From: Shewanella sp. MBTL60-007
GTDB lineage: Bacteria; Pseudomonadota; Gammaproteobacteria; Enterobacterales; Shewanellaceae
Assembly: GCF_019654915.1 (NCBI RefSeq)
Contig: NZ_BPET01000030.1
Location: forward strand, 1-63,745
Direction of reading: 5' to 3'
DNA: 63,745 bases
Part shown: positions 1 to 8,752 of the stretch, piece by piece
Position numbering within the stretch: the first letter of the stretch is position 1
How the letters are laid out: every line of letters starts with the position of its first letter
Notes under the pieces: model-generated
The model's database searches: none
What the model was told of the DNA's origin: nothing
What the model saw: only the letters and a program-made list of their open reading frames with translations
Position numbers and translations under genes: made by a program

Positions 1-12
1 TTATTATTCACA

Positions 13-53
13 CCAATAAAATGACATTTTTAATGAAAGTGATGTTTTATTGG
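13..53. repeat. Inverted repeat in AT-rich left edge
   Basis: Positions 13-21 (CCAATAAAA) and 45-53 (TTTTATTGG) are perfect 9-base reverse complements separated by 23 bases. The first 230 bases are very AT-rich and hold no credible gene. The repeat could be an operator or the end of an upstream transcript; nothing in the sequence decides between these. Confidence 0.35.
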
Positions 54-229
54 CATTGCTCAATGGGGTGGGGTTAATTGCGGTTTATTAAACTCCTTAA
101 TCATGTTTTACCGGCTTTTTTCGGGGTGTTAATGTGGTTTTTTGTTTTATTAATTTTATTATTAATCAGAAATTTACCCGTCAAAAAATCGTCTTTTTAT
201 GATTATTATATATTTTAATTTCTAATGTG

Positions 230-258
230 TTGATTGTGTGTATGTTTGCCTCTACAAG
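230..258 (+). promoter_or_regulatory. Candidate sigma-70 promoter of the riboswitch-chitinase transcript
   Basis: TTGATT at 230-235 and TACAAG at 253-258 are separated by 17 bases, which fits a -35/-10 pair. Transcription would begin near 265, about 40 bases before the riboswitch aptamer. The -10 box matches the consensus at only four of six positions, so this is an inference from position as much as from sequence. Confidence 0.4.
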
Positions 259-307
259 ATTAGTGCTGCAGATAATAATCTGTGCAATTTTGTAGGTGCA
301 CTGGCTG

Positions 308-399
308 CACTTGATGATAAAGGCAAAGCCTGTGAAAGCGGGTGACGCAAAGCTTCCAGCCTAAAGGCAATGCCTATGGCAGTGGCGCTACCACAAGTG
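308..399 (+). promoter_or_regulatory. Cyclic-di-GMP-I (GEMM-I) riboswitch aptamer
   Basis: The segment carries the conserved GEMM-I core: GGCAAAGCC, a GAAA tetraloop closed by CCTGT/GCGGG, then GACGCAAAGC, TTCCAGCCTAA, and TATGGCAG with GGCGCTACC at the 3' end. CCTAA and TATGG flank a small AGGCAATGCC hairpin and together form the 11-nucleotide receptor that docks the GAAA tetraloop. P1 is CACTTG at 308-313 paired with CAAGTG at 394-399. The RNA family is known to bind c-di-GMP and to control extracellular and motility genes. It lies in the leader of the chitinase that starts at 466, so it should tie chitinase production to c-di-GMP. Confidence 0.93.
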
Positions 400-438
400 A
401 CACAGGCTGCACATTCTGTTCGCCTGTTTGTTACTTTT
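395..438 (+). terminator. Terminator-like expression platform of the riboswitch
   Basis: AAGTGACACAGGC (395-407) can pair with GCCTGTTTGTTACTT (422-436) around a 14-base loop, with small bulges. A short T run at 435-438 follows. The 5' arm overlaps the P1 3' strand of the aptamer (394-399), so P1 and the base of this hairpin compete. Ligand-stabilised P1 would weaken the terminator, which predicts an ON switch. The T run is short, so termination strength is uncertain. Confidence 0.6.
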
Positions 439-465
439 CGATAGCTAATGAAAAGGGATAAATTG

Positions 466-2649
466 ATGAAATTATTAAAACGAAACATGCTCGGCGCAAG
501 CATAGCGTTGGCAATAGGCATGACCTCTGCTTCAGCAGTCGCCAATGGTAACGAGATGGTAAATCCACAAGCAGGTGTGGTTGTGGGTTACTGGCACAAT
601 TGGTGTGACGGTACCGGTTATAAGGGAGGAATTGCTCCTTGTGTAACCTTAACCGATGTTGATCCACAATATAATGTAATTGATGTGTCGTTTATGAAAG
701 TCTATGGCGCAGTAGGCAGTATTCCGACGTTTCAGCTTGCCCCAGAAGTTGGATTGTCCGAGGCGCAGTTTATTGAGCAGATCAGTGAGTTGAACAGTCA
801 AGGGCGCTCCGTATTAATTGCATTAGGTGGTGCGGATGCTCATATCGAGTTGAGTAACGGTCAAGAGCAAGCTCTTGCCGATGAAATTATTCGCTTAGTT
901 GAGCAGTATGGTTTTGATGGTTTAGATATCGATTTGGAACAAGCTGCCATTACTGCTGCTGACAACCAAACTGTGATCCCTGCGGCACTGCGTATTGTTA
1001 AAGATTATTATCGTGAACAAGGTAAAAACTTTCTGATCACTATGGCGCCTGAGTTTCCATATTTAACGTCAAGTGGTAAATATGTGCCTTATATCACCGC
1101 GCTTGAGGGTTATTACGACTGGATTAACCCGCAGTTTTATAACCAAGGTGGAGATGGGATCTATATTGATGGTATAGGTTGGATTGCTCAAAACAACGAT
1201 AGCCTTAAGCAAGAGTTTATCTACCATATTGCTGATGCGCTAGCGAATGGCAGTAACGGCTTTACTAAGATCCCCCATGACAAATTGGTGTTTGGTCTTC
1301 CTACAAATATTGACGCCGCAGCAACTGGCTATGTTAAAGAGCCTCAAAAATTATACTCGGCATTTGAACAGCTAAAAGCGCAAGGTCAGCCACTGCGTGG
1401 CGTGATGACTTGGTCTGTTAACTGGGATATGGGGCGAAATGCGGCGGGTCAAGCGTATAACGAATCGTTCATTAAAGCCTATGGTCCATTTATCCATGGC
1501 CAAGACATTTTGCCACCTGAGCCTGATAACGGTAAGCCAATTTTTTCTGGCCTTACTAACGCTCGCGTAAAGTTAGGCGATCAGTTTGATGCCTTAGCAG
1601 GCGTGAGAGCGAATGACATGGAAGATGGCGACTTAAGCCGTGATATCCAAGTAACAGGTTCAGTTGATACTCATACTTTGGGTTTGTATGCGCTGACTTA
1701 TCGAGTCGCCGATAGCGATGGCAATTTGACTGAGCAGCTTCGTAGTGTAGAAGTGTATAACACTAGACCTGAAATTAGAGGCGTTACTAATACTACGATA
1801 GTACTTGGAACTGCGTTTAACCCTATGTCTGGTGTTAGCGCGATAGATGCAGAAGATGGTGATTTAACATCGCAAATAAGTGTTGAAGGTGAAGTGAATA
1901 CTAACCTTGTTGGTGAGTACTTGTTGACTTATTCCGTTACGGATAGTGCCGCTGTACGTACTGAGGTTGTACGTAAGGTTAGCGTGAATGAGGTCGGGGC
2001 AGAATGTGAAAATACTTGGGATAGCACCCGTGTTTATCGCTATGGCGATATCGTTAATCATGTGGGTAAAATCTGGTTAGCTGGCTGGGAAACTCGAGGT
2101 GATGAACCGGGGACGACTGGCAAGTGGGGGGTATGGAGAGCGCAAGGAGATAGCGACTGTGATGGTGGCCTACCTCCAGTGGTTAAGCCAACTCTTGATG
2201 TAAGCGGGATCTCACCACGCTATGTGCTTGATCAAGGTAGTGTGACTATCGAATTTAGCGCAAGCGTTAACCAAGCTATGGTGATTGAAGCTAGCTTAGT
2301 GCAAGGTAATAGCGTATTTGCAAACACTGAGGTTAATACTGCAAACACTGCAGCATTAACCTTGTCTGCAACTGGTTTAACGGCCGGTAGCTATGAAGTT
2401 GTGGTTAATGCAACTGAGCAAGAACTGACTCGTCGCACGAGCGTTAGCTTGGTTGAGGAAGATGGCGAGGGTGGTGACTATCCAGCTTATGCAGCAGGAA
2501 CCCAATACCAAGCTGGTGATGTAGTGACTAATGCTGGTGGCGTGTATGAGTGTCTACCTTGGCCAAACAGCGGTTGGTGTAGCGGCGCTGCGAGTTACTA
2601 TGCACCTGGTACAGGTAGTGCTTGGCAAGATGCCTGGTTCGCACGTTAA
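466..2649 (+). CDS. Secreted GH18 chitinase with Ig-like and CBM5/12 domains
   Basis: This is an extracellular endo-acting chitinase that would hydrolyse beta-1,4-GlcNAc linkages. A Sec signal peptide covers roughly residues 1-26. The GH18 barrel follows (about 40-345) with the catalytic motif DGLDIDLE, a full DxxDxDxE. Two DUF5011-type Ig-like repeats (about 355-500) each contain EDGDL. A chitin-binding CBM5/12-like module comes next (about 510-560), then a beta-sandwich linker, then a second C-terminal CBM5/12-like module rich in Trp and Tyr. The ATG at 466 is preferred because AAGGGA lies upstream; an in-frame ATG at 448 has no better site. The gene sits behind the c-di-GMP riboswitch and is monocistronic, with a terminator just downstream. 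Confidence 0.93.
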   Translation: MKLLKRNMLGASIALAIGMTSASAVANGNEMVNPQAGVVVGYWHNWCDGTGYKGGIAPCVTLTDVDPQYNVIDVSFMKVYGAVGSIPTFQLAPEVGLSEAQFIEQISELNSQGRSVLIALGGADAHIELSNGQEQALADEIIRLVEQYGFDGLDIDLEQAAITAADNQTVIPAALRIVKDYYREQGKNFLITMAPEFPYLTSSGKYVPYITALEGYYDWINPQFYNQGGDGIYIDGIGWIAQNNDSLKQEFIYHIADALANGSNGFTKIPHDKLVFGLPTNIDAAATGYVKEPQKLYSAFEQLKAQGQPLRGVMTWSVNWDMGRNAAGQAYNESFIKAYGPFIHGQDILPPEPDNGKPIFSGLTNARVKLGDQFDALAGVRANDMEDGDLSRDIQVTGSVDTHTLGLYALTYRVADSDGNLTEQLRSVEVYNTRPEIRGVTNTTIVLGTAFNPMSGVSAIDAEDGDLTSQISVEGEVNTNLVGEYLLTYSVTDSAAVRTEVVRKVSVNEVGAECENTWDSTRVYRYGDIVNHVGKIWLAGWETRGDEPGTTGKWGVWRAQGDSDCDGGLPPVVKPTLDVSGISPRYVLDQGSVTIEFSASVNQAMVIEASLVQGNSVFANTEVNTANTAALTLSATGLTAGSYEVVVNATEQELTRRTSVSLVEEDGEGGDYPAYAAGTQYQAGDVVTNAGGVYECLPWPNSGWCSGAASYYAPGTGSAWQDAWFAR

Positions 2650-2655
2650 TCGTGA

Positions 2656-2714
2656 ATGCTATGCTTGCATAGCATGAATATCTTAAAGCCTCGTCGATGT
2701 GATGGGGCTTTTTT
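2656..2714 (+). terminator. Hairpin plus rho-independent terminator after the chitinase
   Basis: A near-continuous palindrome at 2656-2675 (ATGCTATG/CATAGCAT) is followed by AAAGCCTC (2685-2692) pairing with GGGGCTTT and a T run to 2714. The second hairpin is the terminator proper. It ends the chitinase transcript before the next gene at 2873. Confidence 0.7.
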
Positions 2715-2872
2715 ACACAATAAATACACTGCTAATTTATTCTTTATTTATATAGGGTTAGCTTTGTGGGAAAGTGTGATCTTGGCAGCAAATCATGACA
2801 GATGGACTAGCGAAAGAGGACAGTTAATAAGAATATCTGCTGCATATATTAATTCAATAATAATAACTAAGT

Positions 2873-4033
2873 ATGCAAGGTTCTTCTTTCAAATTAAGTC
2901 GTCGTCAATTCCTATATGCAGGTGCCGCCGCATCAAGCTTGGCCACCTTAGGGTGTAGCTCAACCTCAATCTCTACAGCGACGACCTCGGCAGCATCGAC
3001 AGGGGTGATTGTTGATGACGCGATACCGTTAAACTTTAATGAAAACCCTCTTGGTCTTGCGCCAAAAGCGCAGCAAGCTGTGGCAGAGGCACTACCTAAT
3101 GCCTGGCGCTATCCTGATGCCGCGCGCAGTCAATTGATGACGGCGATTGCAGAGAATATATCAGTGGCAGAGTCGCAACTTATCTATGGCAATGGCTCAT
3201 CAGAAGTCTTAAAGATGGCACTGGATGCGTTGGTGCAAACTAACACTCAATTGGTGATGCCAGATCCAAGTTACGGGGTGATCATCGATTACGCCATGGC
3301 GCGTGGTGTCCCCGTCGTGAAGGTAAAGCTAGATGACAATTGGCAAACGAATATTGCCACCATGAAGGCGAAGGTCGCGGCTCACAATGGTCCTTCAATC
3401 GTGTACCTGTGTAACCCTAATAACCCGACGGGGTTGCTACTGCCTCAAAGCGAGCTTAATCAGTGGTTAGATAAGGCATCAAGCCAGCTAAGTTTTATCG
3501 TCGATGAAGCCTATGTGGAGTATGTGCAGCAAGCTGGGTTTGTGTCTGCGATTGAAAGAATCAAGCAAGGTCAGCAGCATATCGTCGTGTGCAGAACGTT
3601 TTCCAAAATCTACGCTCTTGCAGGGCTGCGTGTTGGCTATGGTGTCGCTCATAGTGAGTTAATTAAGCAGATGCAGGCTCAGGCGAGTATCGACAATGCT
3701 AATTTAATTGGCTGTGTAGCCGCTAAGGCCAGTCTTGAGAGCCCTAAATGGCTAGAGTTAAGCTTACAATCTAATAGTCAGGCTAAGGCCTTGGTGTATC
3801 AACAGTTAACTGAGCTAGGTTTAGATTATCTACCAAGCGAGACCAACTTTATCTTCCATAAGGTGAACGGTGACAGTGAGCTGTATATGCAGCGTATGGC
3901 AAAAGCTGGTATTTTGGTCGGTCGTCCATTTAACCATGGCGAAGGTTGGAACCGCCTCTCTATCGGCACCCTCGCGCAAATGCAATATTTCAGCAAGACC
4001 CTAGTAAAGTTTCGCGAATTGGGCTGGGTGTAG
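2873..4033 (+). CDS. Tat-exported HisC-like PLP aminotransferase
   Basis: This is a fold-type I aminotransferase of the histidinol-phosphate aminotransferase family. The N-terminus carries a twin-arginine motif (SRRQFLY, residues 9-15) and a hydrophobic stretch ending in TLGC at Cys28, which is only a poor lipobox. PLP-site residues are visible: Asn183 in CNPNNPTG, Asp211 and Tyr214 in DEAYVEY, and the Schiff-base Lys245 in TFSKIYALAGLR. True HisC is cytoplasmic and sits in a his operon. Export, and the absence of his genes here, argue for a periplasmic role on an unknown amino donor. Tat export fits a protein that folds around PLP before transport. Confidence 0.85.
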   Translation: MQGSSFKLSRRQFLYAGAAASSLATLGCSSTSISTATTSAASTGVIVDDAIPLNFNENPLGLAPKAQQAVAEALPNAWRYPDAARSQLMTAIAENISVAESQLIYGNGSSEVLKMALDALVQTNTQLVMPDPSYGVIIDYAMARGVPVVKVKLDDNWQTNIATMKAKVAAHNGPSIVYLCNPNNPTGLLLPQSELNQWLDKASSQLSFIVDEAYVEYVQQAGFVSAIERIKQGQQHIVVCRTFSKIYALAGLRVGYGVAHSELIKQMQAQASIDNANLIGCVAAKASLESPKWLELSLQSNSQAKALVYQQLTELGLDYLPSETNFIFHKVNGDSELYMQRMAKAGILVGRPFNHGEGWNRLSIGTLAQMQYFSKTLVKFRELGWV

Positions 4034-4053
4034 GTTAGGTTAGGTTACTTTTA

Positions 4054-4088
4054 CTCTGCCAGTATTGAGCCCAGCATTACTGGCAGAG
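4054..4088 (+). terminator. Strong hairpin after the HisC-like gene
   Basis: CTCTGCCAGTA (4054-4064) and TACTGGCAGAG (4078-4088) are perfect 11-base complements with a 13-base loop. There is no strong T run. Three tandem TAGGT units precede it near 4031-4046. It probably ends or protects the 3' end of the aminotransferase transcript. Confidence 0.5.
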
Positions 4089-4102
4089 GTTTGATAAAAA
4101 AC

Positions 4103-4121
4103 GGCTCTTCTTTAAGAGCTG
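4103..4121 (+). terminator. Second short hairpin in the same gap
   Basis: GCTCTT (4104-4109) pairs with AAGAGC (4114-4119) around CTTT, with a possible flanking G-T pair. An A run precedes the stem. It could act as a weak terminator for either strand. Confidence 0.3.
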
Positions 4122-4245
4122 CCCCTTTGGAGTTAAAGGTCAGTGAGTGATTTAAATTAAGCTATTTGTTTTACATCCAGTGACTTGGCTTAAATCAAAT
4201 CTGTGCCTAATATTGAATGAGTATCTGCAACAGAGATTGTTATCT

Positions 4246-5343
4246 ATGTCAGTTTCCTCATCCTCCTCAAGTTTTGACCATCAGTTATTTGCCCCCCATG
4301 GCATTGCCAGTAATATCACTGAGCTTATCGGCAATACCGATCTACTTAGGATTAACAGCCTGAGTGAGCTAAGCGGTTGTGAGATCTTACTTAAGTGTGA
4401 ACAGCAAAACCCCGGTGGCTCGATTAAAGATCGTGCCGCCCTGCAGATGGTTCAAGATGCCATTGCGAGTGGCAAGTTAACTCCTGGTATGACAATCGTC
4501 GAAGGCACAGCAGGTAACACGGGGATTGGTCTAGCTCTGGTGGCTAAGGCTATGGGGTTCAAGATGTTAGTTGTGATGCCAAGGGGGCAGGCGCGTGAGA
4601 AAGAACAGATGGTCTTGCTTTATGATGCCGAGCTTAAGCTGGTGGACGCCTGCCCGTTTGCCAACCCAGATCATTTTTATCATACGGCTAAGCGCCTCGG
4701 TGCAGAGAATGAGAATTACTGGTGGGCCGATCAATTTGAAAATACCAGTAACAGCAAGGCCCACTTTAGCCATACAGGGCCAGAGATCTGGCGTCAGACT
4801 CAAGGTAAAATCGATGCATTGGTGTCGGTTGCTGGCACTGGTGGCACCATCGCGGGTAACTCCCGCTTTCTATCGACTAAGAATAGACAATTGCAAACTT
4901 GGCTGGTGGATCCCGATGGTTCAGGGATTTATAACTACTTAAAAACTGGCGAATATGTTGCTAGTGGAAGTTCCTTTACCGAAGGGATAGGTATTATGCG
5001 AAGCGTCGAAAACTTTCGCCAGGCGAAGATCGATAAAGCCATTACCTTGCCCGATGTCGATTTAGTGGCCATCGCACGTCATGTAAGAGAGCATGATGGA
5101 ATAGTGCTCGGAAGCAGTGCGGCGCTCAACGTTGCTGGCGCCCTTTATGCGGCGGCTAAGATGGGCAGAAGAAAAACCATAGTGACCTTTTATTGCGATC
5201 TTCCTGAGCGTTCTTCATCGAAGCTTTATAATGAGCAATTTCTCAGCGAGAAAGGTTTCAGTGGTGAGAGCGAATCAGCTCTAGCCATGTTTACTCGTTA
5301 TCAAGAGCAGTCGTTATCCGCCGTAGTGGAGGTGCGAGGCTAA
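4246..5343 (+). CDS. Cysteine synthase family PLP enzyme (CysK/CysM-like)
   Basis: This is a fold-type II PLP enzyme of the O-acetylserine sulfhydrylase family, expected to make cysteine from an activated serine and a sulfur donor. The Schiff-base lysine is Lys61 in GGSIKDRA and the substrate loop is GTAGNTGIGL (Asn91). The ATG at 4246 is chosen; an in-frame GTG at 4180 would add 22 unconserved residues. The product is 365 residues, longer than usual CysK or CysM (about 290-325), with a C-terminal extension. It has no signal peptide, so it is cytoplasmic, unlike the upstream aminotransferase. The C-terminal extension suggests a specialised paralog, not the housekeeping enzyme. Confidence 0.85.
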   Translation: MSVSSSSSSFDHQLFAPHGIASNITELIGNTDLLRINSLSELSGCEILLKCEQQNPGGSIKDRAALQMVQDAIASGKLTPGMTIVEGTAGNTGIGLALVAKAMGFKMLVVMPRGQAREKEQMVLLYDAELKLVDACPFANPDHFYHTAKRLGAENENYWWADQFENTSNSKAHFSHTGPEIWRQTQGKIDALVSVAGTGGTIAGNSRFLSTKNRQLQTWLVDPDGSGIYNYLKTGEYVASGSSFTEGIGIMRSVENFRQAKIDKAITLPDVDLVAIARHVREHDGIVLGSSAALNVAGALYAAAKMGRRKTIVTFYCDLPERSSSKLYNEQFLSEKGFSGESESALAMFTRYQEQSLSAVVEVRG

Positions 5344-5514
5344 TCGGATATACTCGTAATCGGTTTAGATTGAGAGCTGAGTTTTATTTTCATTGCCTCT
5401 TTATTGATTATTAGCCTATGGCATTAGATAGTTCACTAAAGTAGTTTTTAGCGTTTTACCCTTAAGCGAGCAATGTTTGGCTTTTGCGGATCTTGAACTG
5501 TAGGCATAAAGTCG

Positions 5515-6396
5515 ATGAAGAGTGTTCCATGTGTTGAGTTTAGAGCGCCTAACATTCAAAAAGCTGGTGTAGAGATCTTAGATTTAGAGGATTTCTATAC
5601 CAAGTTATCTAAGTGTAATTTTTGTCCATCAAAGCCTCATCGGATTAATTACTTCTGCTTTATTTATATTACAGAAGGGGAAGGCGGTCACTTTGTGGAT
5701 TTTAAATATCATCCTTTTAAACGGGGAAGCTTTATTTTTGTCAACAAACACCAAGTGCATGCTTTTGATCTGAAGAGTCGCCCTAAAGGTAAGATGATCA
5801 ATATTACCGAAGACTTCTTAAATGCTATTTTAACCAATATTCGCATCCCTTTTTTTACTCCTACCCACTTGGTGAGTTCACAGCAGCCACTTTTGAGCCT
5901 AAGCTCCGCCTTGGTTGATACTTGTGACAGTTTGCTGCTTGAGATCAATAAGGCTCAGGAAAGGGAAGTGGAATCACAGTTACTCGTGCAGCTGTTGTTT
6001 TCGTCACTGTTGGTGGCCTTGGCAGCTGAGCGCAAAACGGACGCTCAGCATCTTAGCGAAACTCAGGCGTTACGTTTTCAACAGTTCTTATTGCTTATTG
6101 AGAGTAATGCTGCGCATACCCGTGAGGCGTCAGACTATGCCGAGATGCTGCATATCTCTTATAAATCGTTGAACCAAATGTGTAAGCAAGCCAGTGGTCA
6201 AACTGCCAAGCAGTTAATTGATGCCCATGCCATTCTTGAGATAAAGCGTCGGCTAATGATTGGCAGCGCTAAAATTCAAGAAATTGCTTATGAGTTAGGT
6301 TTCGATGATGTGACCTATTTCGTGAAGTTTTTTAAGCGTCACACCCAACTGACGCCTTCTCAATTCAAAGACAGTTCAGTCACCCCTGTCCCTTAA
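5515..6396 (+). CDS. AraC-family transcriptional regulator
   Basis: The product has 293 residues. Residues 1-170 form a cupin-like sensing domain (GGHFVDF, HQVHAFDLK). Residues about 190-285 carry two helix-turn-helix units, including the typical IQEIAYELGFDDVTYFVKFFKRHTQ signature. It follows the cysteine-synthase gene by about 170 bases on the same strand and precedes the octahaem cytochrome gene. It may regulate either neighbour; the inducer is unknown. Confidence 0.9.
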   Translation: MKSVPCVEFRAPNIQKAGVEILDLEDFYTKLSKCNFCPSKPHRINYFCFIYITEGEGGHFVDFKYHPFKRGSFIFVNKHQVHAFDLKSRPKGKMINITEDFLNAILTNIRIPFFTPTHLVSSQQPLLSLSSALVDTCDSLLLEINKAQEREVESQLLVQLLFSSLLVALAAERKTDAQHLSETQALRFQQFLLLIESNAAHTREASDYAEMLHISYKSLNQMCKQASGQTAKQLIDAHAILEIKRRLMIGSAKIQEIAYELGFDDVTYFVKFFKRHTQLTPSQFKDSSVTPVP

Positions 6397-6782
6397 CTCT
6401 TATCCTTACTTAGTTTGGGCATATAGTGAACTTGAAGTGCTAAGCGATAAATAGCTGTTGAGTTCACATTGTCGTTACTAGGTACGAAAAACACCATTTT
6501 TGGGATGAAAAATCCATTACGCCAGTGTCGTTAATTGACTATTTTCTGTTTTGTAAAATTTAGATAAAAGAAACTTAAGTTTGTAATCAATTTTGTTCAT
6601 GTCTTCAATTTGGCATGAGGGCCTTTTGCGACTTTTTGAAATGTAAGGTGTTGGTTTTAAGTTTATTTTTATCTTTATTTTTAGAAGAGTTATTTCTGCT
6701 TCCGGAAGCTGTGATGACTTTTGAACAGTGAAAAACATAACAAATTAAATAAAAGTGCAATGATAGTTTTGCAGGGAATATC
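6397..6782 (+). promoter_or_regulatory. Leader and promoter region of octahaem cytochrome 1
   Basis: This 386-base AT-rich gap has no gene. It contains GTGAACT (6426-6432) and its complement AGTTCAC (6461-6467), a perfect 12-base palindrome AAACTTAAGTTT (6571-6582), and another, GCTTCCGGAAGC (6698-6709), about 75 bases before the start codon. The AGTTCAC/GTGAACT pair recurs upstream of the paralogous cytochrome at 61717-61745. These are candidate regulator sites; none matches an operator I can name. Confidence 0.4.
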
Positions 6783-8333
6783 ATGATGAACAATTTAACC
6801 GCTTGCTATAAAAGAGTGTTACTCGCGAGTATGGCCACCTTATTGGTCGCCTGTGGCTCTGACAATGATGATGCCGTGACGCCTCCAACAAGTGATAATA
6901 ATCCGCCAGTTGCCCAACCAACAACGGCAACAGCCATTGTTGGCACTCCGGTAATGGTCGATGCCATTGCTAACGATACCGATCCTGATGGCGATGCGCT
7001 AACGCTAACAGTTGTGGAGTTAACCGAAGGTTCAGGCACTGGGGTCATTAAAGACAACCAATTGCTGTTTACTCCAGAACAGCCTGGCACTGTTGTGTTT
7101 AGTTACACGGTTGCCGACCCGCAAGGTGCGACTGATGATTCAACCGTGACAATTAAGGTCTCTGCAGCAACTGAGACGGGTCACTTTGTGGGAACACAAA
7201 CCTGTTTAACCTGCCATACAGATAAAGCGACCTTCTTAGAAACAGGCCATAACTTTAAGCTAAGCAAGATTGAAAACGGTGAGGCACCACAGTTCCCGTT
7301 CTCATCGTTAGAGGGTTCGGTCGAGTTGCTGTATGGCGCAGACAATAGCGCAGGCACGCCGAATAGTTGGGATGAAGTGAGCTATGTGATCGGTGGTTAT
7401 TACCGCACCGCCATGTATCTTGATAGTAATGGTTATATTCTGTCGGGGACTGGAGTGCGTGCGATATTACCTGAAAATGGTGAGGACTTTACCATCGACC
7501 ATATCTCTGGTTATGCGCCTGGTGGTGAGCCTGATTCACATCCATTTGATTGTGGCCACTGCCATACAACGGGTTGGAAAGATTACACTCCAGACTCGCC
7601 TTTGAACCCAAATCACCAAGATGGTCTTGAAGGTATCGAAGGTACATTTGAGATGACGGGGATTCAGTGTGAAGCCTGTCATGGCGCTGGAAGTAAGCAT
7701 ATTCAGAGCCAGTCGGCTGATGATATTGACCGCATTGCAAAGGGCCGTTATACCTCTGACTTACTGCAAGCGGATATGGCTTTTGGCAAAGCGATTACCT
7801 GTGCTGAGTGCCACAGTAAAAAGACCAATCGTAAGTTCCCAACCTTTATCAGCGAGCACAACCAAGACTTTGGCGGAGACAGCATCGGTGGCAGAACTAT
7901 CCCTTATGATATTGGTGGTCGAGTGGCGGGGGATGCGCTCTTAGGAATGGATGCAAATACGGGCGAGATCACGGGTAAGAAGCATGATATGGCCTGTCAT
8001 ACCTGTCATAACCCACATCAATCTAAGATCAACGATGATCAACCTGGTCATGAAAATGCCATGGTCAAGCAGTGCGTCGATTGTCACTATGATAAGCCGT
8101 TCACGCCAGAGCTAGAGGTTCACAGCTTTGTCGCTAAGTGTGAGACTTGCCATATGCCAAAGGATAAGCATTTCTTTAGAATTAACTTAGACTACCCAGC
8201 TTCTAGTCCTGAAAACTTCTCTAAAGATGGCAAATATGTTCAGCCTTGGAATACCTCTAAAGACAGTTGCTCAGGCTGTCATAAAGTAGATTATGACGAA
8301 CGTGCCGCTCTAATTAAAAAGATGCATCAGTAA
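6783..8333 (+). CDS. Octahaem c-type cytochrome lipoprotein with Ig-like domain
   Basis: Residues 1-24 form a lipoprotein signal (LLVACGS, Cys24). A Ca-binding Ig or cadherin-like domain follows (about 40-125; NDTDPDGDALTLT). Eight CXXCH haem motifs run from Cys141 to about residue 500: CLTCH, CGHCH, CEACH, CAECH, CHTCH, CVDCH, CETCH and CSGCH. No Asp follows the lipid Cys, so outer-membrane anchoring is likely. Electron transfer in or beyond the periplasm is expected, but the substrate cannot be read from sequence. It is a clear paralog of the gene at 61864, sharing the lipoprotein leader, the Ig domain and the order of haem motifs. An AGGGA site precedes the two ATGs. Confidence 0.92.
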   Translation: MMNNLTACYKRVLLASMATLLVACGSDNDDAVTPPTSDNNPPVAQPTTATAIVGTPVMVDAIANDTDPDGDALTLTVVELTEGSGTGVIKDNQLLFTPEQPGTVVFSYTVADPQGATDDSTVTIKVSAATETGHFVGTQTCLTCHTDKATFLETGHNFKLSKIENGEAPQFPFSSLEGSVELLYGADNSAGTPNSWDEVSYVIGGYYRTAMYLDSNGYILSGTGVRAILPENGEDFTIDHISGYAPGGEPDSHPFDCGHCHTTGWKDYTPDSPLNPNHQDGLEGIEGTFEMTGIQCEACHGAGSKHIQSQSADDIDRIAKGRYTSDLLQADMAFGKAITCAECHSKKTNRKFPTFISEHNQDFGGDSIGGRTIPYDIGGRVAGDALLGMDANTGEITGKKHDMACHTCHNPHQSKINDDQPGHENAMVKQCVDCHYDKPFTPELEVHSFVAKCETCHMPKDKHFFRINLDYPASSPENFSKDGKYVQPWNTSKDSCSGCHKVDYDERAALIKKMHQ

Positions 8334-8345
8334 TTTAGTCATTAA

Positions 8346-8379
8346 ACAAGAAAGCCCCGTTAAGGGGCTTTCTTGTTTT
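8346..8379 (+). terminator. Rho-independent terminator after octahaem cytochrome 1
   Basis: ACAAGAAAGCCCC (8346-8358) pairs perfectly with GGGGCTTTCTTGT (8364-8376) around a five-base loop and is followed by T residues. It is a textbook intrinsic terminator. Confidence 0.92.
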
Positions 8380-8752
8380 CATTCCTAGCCTCTCGATTCC
8401 GATAGGGGCTTACCTTCATGTTTGCACAGTCTCCAATATCTTCAATGAGCATTCAGCAGATTGAGCTTTTTGTGTTTACCATTGGATTCTCAGGGGGAGC
8501 CATCCATTTAGGTGTAACCAGCATCGTAATAAGTTTGCATCTCTTGTTGCTGACAGGTTGTGGATTTGTGTTGTATGCGATTGTTTTATCTTATCTATTC
8601 TCTTTTTCACCAGCTATTTAGTGATATTCAATCATGATTTTTAAAAGTGTAGCTTGTGTCGTAGATTTTACATCGACTAACGGTATACTCCACGCTCTAA
8701 AACCCTGCCTAAACGGCTCTAAAGTCGTGAGATTTTTTTGATGAGGTTGTAA
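8380..8752 (+). other. Gene-poor gap before the solute-binding protein
   Basis: No convincing gene is present. A 67-codon hydrophobic reading frame at 8418-8621 has only a distant GGGG upstream and no recognisable family. A TATACT box occurs near 8682, about 70 bases before the next start, and could be the -10 of the downstream operon, but no good -35 is aligned with it. Confidence 0.35.

Noticed and set aside
252..545. Minus-strand frame across the riboswitch
   Set aside because: It is antisense to a conserved RNA structure and to the chitinase start.
2656..2958. 100-codon frame between chitinase and HisC-like gene
   Set aside because: It covers the terminator, overlaps the next start, and its composition is not protein-like.
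2873..4033. Housekeeping hisC
   Set aside because: The Tat signal and the absence of other his genes argue against histidine biosynthesis.
8418..8621. 67-codon hydrophobic frame
   Set aside because: It has no clear ribosome site and no recognisable family; hydrophobicity alone is weak in AT-rich DNA.
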